From Pseudeuparius sepicola (lineage: Eukaryota; Arthropoda; Insecta; Coleoptera; Anthribidae), in assembly GCA_963920635.1 (NCBI GenBank), contig OY987304.1, positions 39,014,365 through 39,078,364 on the forward strand: a stretch of DNA of 64,000 nt. Direction: 5' to 3'. Under the pieces are notes generated by a model. That model was given only the letters and a program-made list of their open reading frames with translations, ran no database searches and was not told the origin of the DNA. Positions 53,477 to 63,649 of this stretch are shown here, in pieces. The translations under genes were made by a program, and so were the position numbers. Numbering within the stretch: the stretch's first letter is position 1; every line of letters begins with the position of its first letter.

Positions 53477-55507
53477 ATGGAGACTAGAAGGCTAGACAAA
53501 AGAAAATACCATGATTATTCAGAGGAACTGCTCCAAATTGCATTGACAGATATAAGAAGAAATAAACTCTCAGTAAGGCAGGCAGAAGAAAAATACGGGA
53601 TATCTAAAAGTACGCTGAATAGAAAAATAAACAATAAACATCTACAAAAATATGGACGCCCACCCGTGTTTTCAGCAACGGAAGAAGCCCATATATCAAA
53701 ATGCTTATCCTTGGCTGCAAAGTGGGGATATCCCTTGACAAAGAGAGACCTAAAGGAAGTAATTAAAAAAAGGTTGGATGGAAAAGGTGTCACAGAAAAA
53801 CGTTTTATAAACAACAAACCGGGTAAAAAATGGCTAAAAGCTTTTTTAGCCCGCCAACAAGATTTATTAAAAACGAGACTTAGTCACAACATTAAGCGTG
53901 CTAGGGCAGGAATAACTCCAGAAGTGATCACAGAATATTTTAACGAATTAAAAGAGTCGCTTAAAGATATACCCCCAGAATCAATAATAAATTACGACGA
54001 AACAAACATGCAAGATGATCCCGGCAAAAAAAAAGTTATTGTTCATCGTCATTGTAAAAATCCAGAACAAATAAAAGACACAAGTAAGGCTGGTTTTTCG
54101 GTGATGTTTGCAGGATCTGCAAGTGGAAGCACACTACCCGTTTACGTAGTTTACAAATCTGCAACTAACTTGTACCATTCTTGGATGGAAGGCGGTCCGA
54201 AAAATGCCAGGTACAACCGATCGAAATCAGGCTGGTTCGAGGGACCATTATTTGAAGATTGGTTCATTACAGTGGCTTTACCTTACCTCAAAAAACTTGG
54301 AGATGGCCCCAAAGCTATTATTGGCGACAATCTGGCTAGCCACGTTTCCATTCGAGTGCTGGAATTGTGTATAGAGAATAATATCAAATTTCTGCTCCTT
54401 CCACCTAACAGTACCCATCTATGTCAACCCCTGGACCTTGCCTACTTTAGTCCGCTGAAGACAGCATGGAGAAAATTGCTAGATGAATATAAAAGCAAAC
54501 ATCGTGGTTCCATTGCAAAAGATATATTTCCTCGAAAATTGAAGCAGGTATTGGAAATTATAGAAAAAAGCTCCGCCCAAAACTTAAAAAGTGGTTTTGC
54601 AGCAAGTGGAATTTACCCCCTAGATCCATACCAAGTCCTAAAGCGTCTACCTCAAAAAGATGACACCAAAGAAAACTCCGAAGTTTGGACAAACAGCTTC
54701 GAAAGTTTTCTTAAACAAAAAAGGCAAAGTGAAACCCAAACTTTAAGAAAAAGAAAAAAAGTCACTACAGCCCCAGGAAAGAGTTTATCGGAACTAGATG
54801 TGGTGGAGAATATTAAAAAAGTAAGGACAGAAAAGAAAAAGAATGACGTTGCTGCAATCCCTGGGCCATCCAACGCACCTAATTTAAAAGTAAAAAAACG
54901 ACTAGTTAAAACCAAGACTCTATATGACCTCTCTGGCTCAAGCGAAGACGAAGGTCATCTGTCCCTACATGATACCGACTCTGATGTAGATATGGAAGAT
55001 TTTTCAGATTTTATAGAAGACAGGCGGGAACAAAGCAAAAAAAAATTCACAGATAACTTGAACAATAATTCAGACTACATGGCAGATATGGATGCGCAAA
55101 CTAAAGAGAGTGCTGAAAAAATAGCCAGTGAGAAGCCCGATGGTGATAAAGCAATACTAGACAAGACTGAAGACATTTCTAACCCTAATTCCTACGATAA
55201 GACCGAGCAAGAAAAGACTGAAAGTAACGTGCAATTAGAAATTAAAGACTTTGTCATTGTGGACCTCAAATATAACGAGGGCACAAAAAAAGAATGTACC
55301 AAAGAGTTTGTGGGAAGAATTTTAAAAATTGACCGCGAACAAATTCTGTTGGACTTTATGCGAAAGTACAAAGGCTCCCACAACGTGTTTGTTTTTCCAG
55401 ACATTGAAGACAGGCTATTTGTCCAAAGATCTCAAATAAAAAGAGTGATAAAACCCGTTAGCAACACTAGAAACACTATATTTACTTTTAACGATCTTGT
55501 TTGTTAA
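53477..55507 (+). CDS. Pogo/jerky-like transposase
   Basis: An open 676-codon frame. The ATG at 53477 is preceded by a possible acceptor (TTTGTACCAG at 53458) and is the first good start; the frame opens a few codons earlier with no ATG. A psq-type helix-turn-helix lies at about residues 14-50 (SVRQAEEKYGISKSTLNRKI). The DDE-1-type catalytic core has D174 (NYDETN), D284 (IIGDNLASH) and D320 (CQPLDLAYF). A long charged region with an acidic patch (SGSSEDEGHLSLHDTDSDVD) follows, then a C-terminal module at about 599-670 (FVGRILKIDREQILLDFMRK, VFPDIEDRLFVQRSQI) that recurs in insect jerky-type transposases as I recall. It should cut and paste the element at TA sites. No stop or frameshift is present and all three Asp are in place. 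Confidence 0.9.
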   Translation: METRRLDKRKYHDYSEELLQIALTDIRRNKLSVRQAEEKYGISKSTLNRKINNKHLQKYGRPPVFSATEEAHISKCLSLAAKWGYPLTKRDLKEVIKKRLDGKGVTEKRFINNKPGKKWLKAFLARQQDLLKTRLSHNIKRARAGITPEVITEYFNELKESLKDIPPESIINYDETNMQDDPGKKKVIVHRHCKNPEQIKDTSKAGFSVMFAGSASGSTLPVYVVYKSATNLYHSWMEGGPKNARYNRSKSGWFEGPLFEDWFITVALPYLKKLGDGPKAIIGDNLASHVSIRVLELCIENNIKFLLLPPNSTHLCQPLDLAYFSPLKTAWRKLLDEYKSKHRGSIAKDIFPRKLKQVLEIIEKSSAQNLKSGFAASGIYPLDPYQVLKRLPQKDDTKENSEVWTNSFESFLKQKRQSETQTLRKRKKVTTAPGKSLSELDVVENIKKVRTEKKKNDVAAIPGPSNAPNLKVKKRLVKTKTLYDLSGSSEDEGHLSLHDTDSDVDMEDFSDFIEDRREQSKKKFTDNLNNNSDYMADMDAQTKESAEKIASEKPDGDKAILDKTEDISNPNSYDKTEQEKTESNVQLEIKDFVIVDLKYNEGTKKECTKEFVGRILKIDREQILLDFMRKYKGSHNVFVFPDIEDRLFVQRSQIKRVIKPVSNTRNTIFTFNDLVC

Positions 55508-56305
55508 CTTTTAAAATATTCTAAGTTTGTTAAAGAGTGGATATTTATTTTATTTTCGTTTGGAATAAACTTTTTTATTTTTTGCTTCAGTTTTTAATTT
55601 TTTGGCCCCCCAAAAAATTCAAAACACAAATATATGTATACATATTTTTAAAAATGTATTTTCCAGTCCCAAGTAAAGATTCTGACGCCCTAACTTGATT
55701 TAACAGGCTAATAACATAGGTGTCCCAAGTATGGGAACGTGCTCCTAACTTGGGACAAACAATAAAAAAAATAAAAACAAATATACAATAACTTTTTCTC
55801 AACAACAAATTTTTTCAAAGATATCTCTCACCATTCACCCAACTTTTGACGTTAATAGTTTTTCTACAGCACAACCCAGCGACTCACTGTGAACGGTTAA
55901 AGTTGAAAACCGTCCCAAGAATGGGGACTTGACTTAGGTGTACTGATTTCACGAAAAATGAAGAGCCCAAATTTGCTCCTTCCTGGGGTTCGTTATTCAA
56001 TGATTTAAATAAATATGCAGAAACAAACCAAATTTTAAATACGATATTTAAGGTGTAATGTAGATGGCTATTACTACTCTCAAACCAAAGATAGAGGGAG
56101 TAAGAACAAAAAGTAAACACAGCCAACATATTTTTGAATGATGCCACGTACTCTCGATTGTTTACAGCATTTCATTTCAAAATAGACGGGTTTAATAATG
56201 GGATTAAAATGAAGATACACCTGCCATAACATGAAATTAACAAATGTAAGGTATTAATTCCTTGTATGTGACAATTTTAAACTGAATCGCGCTGTAATTA
56301 AAGTA

Positions 56306-56564
56306 TATTGTCGTGAAAATTACAATCCCCCTGTAGATGAGATTTTTAACTAGTACAAACATTAATAAATTTATTCTGCTGACAAAACAATATTGGTGGC
56401 CTCGCGTATCGAGAGCACGAATTGGCTCGACACTTGGGTGCTAGTGGTGTTCGGGGAAAGGTGGCCTGCCTGGTGGGAAGCACCATGCAGGGGTTCCCCA
56501 CATCAAGTGTAAAGAGGGTCCAAGTCAAGGTTTAAGTTACTCTTCAATTTCAAATTGCAATTGT
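56306..56564 (+). repeat. Left LTR
   Basis: Starts TATTGTCGTGAAAA and ends AATTGCAATTGT. Element boundaries were set by the target duplication. Confidence 0.8.
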
Positions 56565-57746
56565 GGCCACCATATGTATAATTACAGCATAACCAACGAA
56601 AAATAGTACATTAGACAGCTGGTAGATGTAGAAGATAAGGATTTAATATGACAATAAGGCACTGGATATACAAAGATAATATGGAACGAAGCGAAAGGAC
56701 TAGCAGAGAAAAAAAAAGATAAGTACCAAGTTTTCTCGAACGTAATATGAAAATTATTTTAGGTGGACAATTAGTACTTATTGTACAATGGAAATTTACT
56801 ATCAAGGTGTGGAAATAATTAATGACTCCTATTAAAACTGCAGGTTATGTGTATATGAGAGAATGAATCAGAGAATGAATGTAAAGTCCTAGGCCTAGGC
56901 ATTAATAAGAGTGATTTAAATGAGTTGTCGACAAAAATGAAACGAGAAAAAAATAATTTTATTTAATTAAACTGGTACCAGATAATAGTTATATGTATTT
57001 TAGTAGTCCTAGCCGTGTCATGTATACCCAGATATGTCATAGTAATTAAGAAACCCTCGTAACCATAATGAATATTTTTTATTGTTTTTATTTCCTTACT
57101 TAAAAAACTGTATACCTATTTGATTGATTTTATGTCTTTATAAAAAAAATTTTTTTCAATATCTTAGTAATGTCGTCACAAAGAGGCATACACGGGGATT
57201 GACAGAGGAAACACGGTCACAAAATGGTTATGGTGGAGAAGCTGCGTTCTACTAAGATTCTCACGTATATACCAACATCAGTAAATGGTTGGTACGTGAA
57301 TGGGGTCAATGATGACAAAATGGAAATGGGATCCCTAAAGAAGGCCATGGTAAGGTTGCAGTGGGAAACGCCAAAACCCCTGACTAAGCCGGCACTGCAA
57401 GATGGACCCGTATCCCTGGAGCTGTTACCAGAGCTGGTAAGGTCAAGAAGAGTCACGAATAGAGAAGAAGTTTAAAGAAAAGAAGACAAGAAGACAAGTA
57501 ACCTGCATGTGTCCAATGTTTTCCAAGTCTCCCATGTGTATCTGCTCTCAAAGATATTTTATGTTATGTTTAATTATTGTAAAAGCTAAATAATTTTTGT
57601 AAGTTTCCTTTCGCTTTTCGATTTTTTCTGCTAAGAATATTTTGCCATTATTTTGTCAATATTTCAATTCAATTCAATTCCATTGTAAAAACCCAAGTGA
57701 CGAGTCAAGCTTGCTCGCTCGGGACGAGCGATTCCGGAGGGGGGAG

Positions 57747-58009
57747 TATTGTCGTGAAAATTACAATCCCCCTGTAGATGAGATTTTTAACTAGTACAAA
57801 CATTAATAAATTTATTCTGCTGACAAAACAATATTGGTGGCCTCGCGTATCGAGAGCACGAATTGGCTCGACACTTGGGTGCTAGTGGTGTTCGGGGAAA
57901 GGTGGCCTTGCCTGGTGGGAAGCACCATGCAGGGGTTGTTCCCCACATCAAGTGTAAAGAGGGTCCAAGTCAAGGTTTAAGTTACTCTTCAATTTCAAAT
58001 TGCAATTGT
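57747..58009 (+). repeat. Right LTR
   Basis: Same ends as the left LTR; preceded directly by the polypurine tract. Confidence 0.8.
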
Positions 58010-58262
58010 AAGTATTTCTTTTATTTTTATTATTCTTTTTTATACTTTTATTTTCCATTTTTTTATAATAAATTATATTTGTTTTTCTGGAGTTCTCTTA
58101 CTTGCCAAGGTTATGCATCTTCCCCCAACACGACAATATGCGTCCAGAGATACTTTAGACTGATGTGCCTTTTTCGTTTGTTCGAGTGTTTTTTTTTTGT
58201 TTATTTTAGACTATACAGATTTTTTAGCACTACCACCGCGATTTTCTCGCTTATTTTGCGCC

Positions 58263-58957
58263 CTACAAAAAAAACCGTAATAAACAAAAATGTGGCAATT
58301 TTGGACAGCTAAGTGGCGCTGCAAAATAAATTGGCATCCATGGCCAACTTGTCGCGCAATATATAAAAAAATTGAGCAAAACTATTAATAGCCGTGGAAT
58401 GTTTATTTTAAAAGACATAGGAAAACGAAAATTGATGGCTCTGAGAAGCTCAATCTATCCAGGTAATCATATAGTATCAGCAAATTACACGTGGTCTTCG
58501 GCTCTCTTGAAGGCATGAAAATTTTTGTCGATTTGAAGTTTTTTTAGCACAGCGCGAAAAGTTGGGAATGGAGGCTCATTTTTTTTAACGTCGCGTCGTC
58601 TGGCTGACCAAAATTGCCATATTTTATTTTCTTACGTATTTTCTGTGCGGCCCAAAATAAGTAAAAAAATCGATTAATAAGAAATAAACAAAAAAATTCA
58701 TAGCCTCAAGAGAGCCGAAGACCCTGTGTAATTTTCTGAGTACCCAGTTGAATAAAGCTTCTTAGTGCCATCAATTTTCAATATGAAAGACATGAAAGTT
58801 TTCCTCTATCTAAACATGCTGCAGCTATTAATTGTTTTGCTCAATTTGAGTTTTTTTTATATTGCGCGACAAGTTGGCCGTGGATGCCGATTTCTTTTGC
58901 AGCACCACTTATTTGTCCAAAATTGCCACATTTTTGTTTCTTGCGGTTTTTTTGTAG
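58263..58957. mobile_element. Foldback-like MITE, symmetric throughout
   Basis: CTACAAAAAAAACCGTAATAAAC at the left and the complement of CTACAAAAAAACCGCAAGAAAC at the right. Further inverted pairs follow inward (AAATGTGGCAATTTTGGACA; GGCCAACTTGTCGCGCAATAT; TCTTCGGCTCTCTTGA). About 695 bp. Confidence 0.72.
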
Positions 58958-59526
58958 TGATTGATTTAGTATCAATATGATACGAAAAGTGTATGGTGAG
59001 TGGCCTAAGTGATATTTTTCAGGACATAACACATATTACAAGTTAGAAGTAATAAGTAATGGTTGTTTCGCAACATAAGGGGAACATTTTTAATGGTAAT
59101 AATACGGTTTCCGAATGTAGTGTCTATGGTGTCTACAAAAAATCTAGCGTAATTTCTATTGCTGGTAATAGAGACCCTACTGGCAGCAAAATACCAGGGA
59201 TAAGATAATGATATGCAACAATATTTTTCTGGGATTTTTCGGGGATTACCCAAATAAGTACTGTTAAAGGTTAAATATTGTATTTCCGAAATTCAAAATC
59301 TCGACCTTCTGGTCAATTGCAGAAAAATCTATTTCCTTAGTTTTACATCTGAAACTTTCCATTCTGGCCTGTGTCACCAATGTTAGGCTCACTGGAAGAC
59401 AAATTAAGAGCTGGTCAATCAAGTATGGGTATATGTAGGTATAGCCGCAAGCAAACAAATCTTTCAGCGATTATGGTCTTTTTGTAGACATGCTGTGAAT
59501 CCCCTTCCCGTTGTAATAGGTGTGTA

Positions 59527-60279
59527 CAGGGTGGTTCAAATTCGACGACACTTCTGTTTTTTTCTCAAAAATCGCAAAAAAGCTTTTACCGAAATCGAAT
59601 AGATAATTATTCACATTCACAGTCGTTATCGCCCTTGAAATAGTATATTTCATTACGAGTCTGGAAATAAAGATTTTTCCGTGCGCGCGTGACAAATTCC
59701 CGTGTGAGGCGCAGCCGAAGACGGGAAGTCATGCAAGCACGGAAAAATCTATTTCTGGACGTGTAATGAACGATATTTTTTATTATACTTCTTTGAAAAC
59801 GGAAACTTAAAACATTTTATCGGCATATTATAATAAATTTAATTGACAAAAAATAAACAGATAAGGTGAATAAAACGTCAAAAATATTACAGAAATGTAT
59901 CTAAATATTGAAACACTTACGAATTAAAATACAAAATAGGTACATGTTAAATATCAGAGAGCATATAGAGTTTCTTAAATTTAGTTTACTTTGCTGTATA
60001 TTTCTATTTTAAAGCCATATATTCGGTATTTTTATTCAGCGCACGGAAAGTTTTTCCATGCGCTGTTTCCGTGCGCTAGCCCGAAAAACACCATCTTTCA
60101 TTATTGCTAAAACAGATGAAAATAAGGTGTTTTCAAAGAAGTATAATAAAAAACTACTTTCTGCATTTCTCAAACGAATTGATACAGGTATCGGGACGCG
60201 GGAAAATTCTCACAAGCACAGAAAATATACGATTTTCTGTGCTCACAAGTAGAAAATTTGATTAATTTGAACCACCCTG
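59527..60279. mobile_element. CAGGGTGG-ended MITE with inner hairpin
   Basis: TA-CAGGGTGGTTCAAATTCG and AATTTGAACCACCCTG-TG. An inner inverted repeat (GAAATAAAGATTTTTCCGTGC with GCACGGAAAAATCTATTTC) lies at about 59655-59760. Confidence 0.7.
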
Positions 60280-60390
60280 TGGGTTAGTTTTTTACTTTGT
60301 AACCGGTTTCGCGGTCCGCAAATAGAGTGTGATTATGCTGACGGCTATTACGTCTATGTTTAAAAAAGCTGGAGTGTTTCCTTCCGTGAA

Positions 60391-60403
60391 AAAAATAAAA
60401 AAA
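60391..60403 (-). terminator. Pol III terminator of tRNA-Asn
   Basis: Two T runs on the minus strand (TTTTTTTATTTTTTT) begin a few bases after the tRNA 3' end. Confidence 0.7.
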
Positions 60404-60408
60404 GGTCG

Positions 60409-60425
60409 CGCCCCCGGGTGGGCTC

Positions 60426-60462
<37 letters not shown>

Positions 60463-60482
60463 GCCAATTGCGCCACGGAGGC
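60409..60482 (-). tRNA. trnN-GTT: tRNA-Asn (GTT)
   Basis: 74 nt, no intron. Acceptor stem GCCTCCG pairs with the 3' CGGGGGC before discriminator G. The anticodon stem TTCGG/CCGAA closes loop CTGTTAA with anticodon GTT at 60448-60446. Box A (TGGCGCAATTGG) and box B (GGTTCGAGCCC) are intact. It decodes AAC/AAU on cytosolic ribosomes. CCA is not encoded, as expected for a nuclear gene. Confidence 0.96.
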
Positions 60483-60539
60483 GATGGGAAGATCTGCCGA
60501 CTGCGCGTTGCTTAGGTAAACACATAAGTGATGAGTGAT

Positions 60540-60653
60540 ATTGAGTAAAGGAATATTTATTCCTTTTTTCCTTATTCCTATCATTGAGTAAAGGAATATT
60601 TATTCCAAAACCACCAATCATTGAGTAAAGGAATATTTATTCCTTTACTCAAT
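60540..60653. repeat. Triple repeat ending in a palindrome
   Basis: ATTGAGTAAAGGAATATTTA-TTCC occurs at 60540, 60583 and 60620. The last copy forms a perfect 15-bp-stem palindrome (60620-60653) with ATTT loop. It begins 58 bp from the tRNA gene's 5' end. Confidence 0.85.
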
Positions 60654-60660
60654 GGTGATA

Positions 60661-62041
60661 TTAAGGCTATGGTTCGATATTAACCCAATAGGTTACCTTA
60701 CCAGACCAGAGTTAGGTAGGTACCGGCTTGGTTGGGAGAAGAAACCAGAAAACCTCCTATAATTTTGGTTACTTTCGGAACAGTTTGGTAATGTCATGTA
60801 TTTTGTGGGCGCGACCTTTTGAAAGGTCACGAGTTTGCGTTTCAACCACAGAACGTGTTTCGCTTCTAATAAAAATTAAAATATTTCATATTTTGTCACT
60901 ATCCCGAGAGGGCGAACGCCGCAATCACTGGACTGGATCTACTTTTTCAAAAGGAACTATTCATATTAAATGGAGAATCAGCAGGCAGTTGTTCCAATAT
61001 TCCTCGAAATATTCTGATACAAAGTAGGTATATTATTTTCATATTTCTCTTTATTACAATAAAACAAACAACACTCATATCGGACAACAATAAGAAACCA
61101 TTTGATATTGTCAGAAATTTGTTTGTGGCTCAAACAGATCCATATGATCCATTTAATTTTCAAGTGGGTTTTTCGCCACAATTCAGATTCATCCTCAGAC
61201 AAATAAAATCTTGGCATTAAAAGAACGAAACTTTGAACATATTAACTGAAAAAATAACTTTCAACTTCATTTTCTGAGCTAGTCCAAGAAAATTGTCATT
61301 TTTTTATAGAGGTAGAAAAAATAAAAATTCTTAACAGGTAGCAGATATTTTCAGGGTTGGTTATATAGTTGTGGTACAACCCCAAAAAATCACCATCGAA
61401 GTCGTGTTACGAACCCCGCAATAGAGGTGGTTTTGCAATTTTTTTTCTTATGTGTACATTTTTTTCTTATGTGTAGGTACATTATTACATTCTCTACAAC
61501 TTTCAAATTTTACTAATTATATGTATTCTCGAAATAAAGAATTTCAGGAAAATCGTAAAAGCTCCTAAACATTTTGGAGTTTCACTATGTTACTCTCAAG
61601 TTACACAAATTCGAGTTAAATAAATTTAGTATAAAATTTGAATACGGAACTTTTCAAAAACGGAAAAAGATAATGCCACAAAGTTAATATTATTTTGATT
61701 GCCTATTGATGAGCAGATTTCAAAAATGCAAAAATATATTGTATAGGGTGTTCCATTTAAAAAACATAAGTTATGTCTGCCACGGCTTTCTAGAACACGC
61801 TGTACACGATCTAATAGCGTCACAAAAAACTTTATATTAGTATCTAAAACTTTTGTCAAAAACTTTTTTTTCCAACCTCAAAAACTAACGAGTTAAGGGG
61901 GGAGGTGTCAATTTATAAAATGAACCACCTTATACATATACCTAAATACTGTTTAACAAAAAACAACAAAATCCTACATTATTTATCATACCTATTTCAA
62001 AAATAACATAGAAAAATTTAACAAAAAAAATCAAAACTACC
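60661..62041. other. Intergenic, no gene seen
   Basis: AT-rich. A TAGGGTGTTCC motif at about 61744 may be a broken MITE end. No coding or RNA gene. Confidence 0.4.
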
Positions 62042-62489
62042 GAGGGACTTCAAAAATTTGCCCGTATATGCACACTCCACTAAAAATTAAAAAAAAAAAA
62101 CAAAAAATAACACCGACTTCACAAATTTGCCCGTATGCACATTTCAACTAAAATTTTAGAAATATTTTTCTCTTTCTAAATTGAGTTATCTTTGGATTTG
62201 GTGACAGTCATGGCAAGGAATTTAAATATATATATTTTTTTTATTTTTTTACATATATGTATAGGGTTCCTGGATCCAGGAACTCTACATATATGAATAC
62301 ATCATATCATATATACATCATAACTCACTGTCACCGACTCCAAAGATAACTCAATTTAGAAAGAGAAAAATATTTCTAAAATTTTAGTTGGAATGTGTGA
62401 ATTTGTGAAGTCGGTGTTACTTATTGTTATTTTTTTTTTTAATTTTAGTGGAATGTGCATACGGGCAATTTTTTTAAGTCGGTTTGAAT
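62042..62489. mobile_element. Inverted repeat with ~170-bp arms
   Basis: Left arm (CAAAAATTTGCCCGTATATG...TTTCTAAATTGAGTTATCTT) and right arm (AAGATAACTCAATTTAGAAA...CATACGGGCAATTT) at about 62042-62209 and 62322-62489. Each arm itself holds two copies of GACTTCA...TTGCCCGTAT-type sequence. Confidence 0.72.
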
Positions 62490-62529
62490 TTTTTTGTTAT
62501 TTTTTTTTATTTTTTAGTGAATTATTAAG

Positions 62530-63230
62530 AATTATTGAAATCGGTCCAATATGAAATTCCATCCCCTAATAATTGTCCACTCTTAGGATTGCAATTTTTC
62601 TCTTCAAATTTAAATGTGACCACCCCTAAAGGTAACCCCTTTCTAATAAAATAAGAATCATCCAAATCGGTCCAATATATGAACTTTCATCCCCTATTTA
62701 TCTACCCTTAGGGGTAAAATTTTTCTTTAAATTTAAATAGGACCACACTTAAGGTACACCCTTTCCAATAAAGAAAGAATCATCGAAATCGGTCCAATAT
62801 GAAATTTAATCCCCTATTTTTCACCCTTATGGGTGGAATTTTTTCTTCAAATTTAAATGGGGCCACTTCTAAAGTAATCCCTTTCTAATAAAAAGAGAAT
62901 CATCGAAATCGCTCCAATATGAAATTTCATCCCCTATTTTTCCACCCTTAGGGGTGGAATTTTTTCTTCAAATTTAAATGGGGCCACCTCTAAGGTACCC
63001 CTTTCTAATAAAAAAGAATCATCGAAATCGGTCCAATATGAAATTTAAATTTCATCCCCTATTTGTCCACCCTTAGGGGTGGATTTTTTTCTACAAATTT
63101 AAATGGGACCATTCTGTAGGTATGCGCCACCGAACTATATACCCTTTCAAATAGAAAAAGAATTGTCCAAATCGGTGTATAAATGACGGAGTTCAAACAA
63201 AAAAAATACAACCGAATTGATAACCTCCTT
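62530..63230. repeat. ~120-bp tandem array
   Basis: Units begin near 62534, 62659, 62782, 62902, 63021 and 63163 with ATCGAAATCGGTCCAATATG, then ATCCCCTATTTTTCCACCCT and TTCAAATTTAAATGGGGCCA. The array ends in TTTTTTGAAGTCGGTTAAAA, which echoes the AAGTCGGT of the preceding inverted repeat, so the two probably form one element. Confidence 0.82.
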
Positions 63231-63294
63231 CTTTTTTGAAGTCGGTTAAAAAATCACAGACTATAAAAAGGAAATATAATATAACCTATAATCA

Positions 63295-63345
63295 GTGGCG
63301 GCTCCATAGGGGCTCTGGGGCTAGAGCCTCCCGGAAAATGGGAAA
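63295..63345 (+). mobile_element. hAT-type end
   Basis: CAGTGGCGGCTCCATAGGGG closely resembles the hAT end at 2036 and the patch at 1341. No partner end is found in the window; the element may continue past position 64000. Confidence 0.45.
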
Positions 63346-63649
63346 AAAATAATTTAGTTTCGTGACGAATATTTGAGCCGCCATTCCGGACACTCTCGGT
63401 TATCATCTAGCCATCACGTCGCTGAAGACAGCCACAGATTCAGATTCGGAAATCGAATTTATACAGCGGACCAGCTAAGTAGTGGAAAAATATACTAAAA
63501 ATAAGCGAGAAACAAAGAAAATAAATAACAACAGTTTAATTATTTACTATTAGTGTAATTTGATTACTTAGTTTATTTAGATATTATTAAAAACCATTAG
63601 CGGGGTAAGGGGGGGACAGAGACTACAAAGGCAAAATATGTATAAGAAC

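Larger units (their letters stand above)
52030..55934 (+). mobile_element. Pogo/jerky-like DNA transposon
   Basis: Inverted ends CAGTCAAGTCCCTATTCTTG and AGTCAAGTCCCCATTCTTGG (reverse complement of the right end), both flanked by TA. CTTGGGAC/GTCCCAAG motifs recur inside (53355-53385, 55711-55757). It holds an open transposase gene, with a 932-bp palindromic element inserted upstream of it. Confidence 0.88.
51619..56000. mobile_element. Outer MITE of a three-level nest
   Basis: TTAAAGAATCCCAAGAAGGAGC at the left and GCTCCTTCCTGGGG...TTATTCAA at the right belong to the family of 39070-39637. Its interior matches that copy in inverse orientation up to TATTGTA and resumes after 55936 at GATTTCACGAAAAATG, so the intervening 3.9 kb is an insertion. 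Confidence 0.75.
56301..58014 (+). mobile_element. Short non-autonomous LTR element
   Basis: LTRs 56306-56564 (259 bp) and 57747-58009 (263 bp) differ by a 1-bp and a 3-bp indel as far as I read. AAGTA at 56301-56305 and 58010-58014 is a 5-bp target duplication. A polypurine tract (CCGGAGGGGGGAG) abuts the right LTR. The left LTR is followed by TGGCCACC, which may be the primer site. The internal 1.18 kb has no gag or pol; an 83-codon frame at 57224-57475 is unrecognised. The short internal region and polypurine tract fit a TRIM/LARD-like derivative; the parent family is unknown. Confidence 0.82.

Noticed and set aside
57224..57475. 83-codon ORF inside the short LTR element as a gag gene
   Set aside because: No capsid or zinc-knuckle feature; too short.
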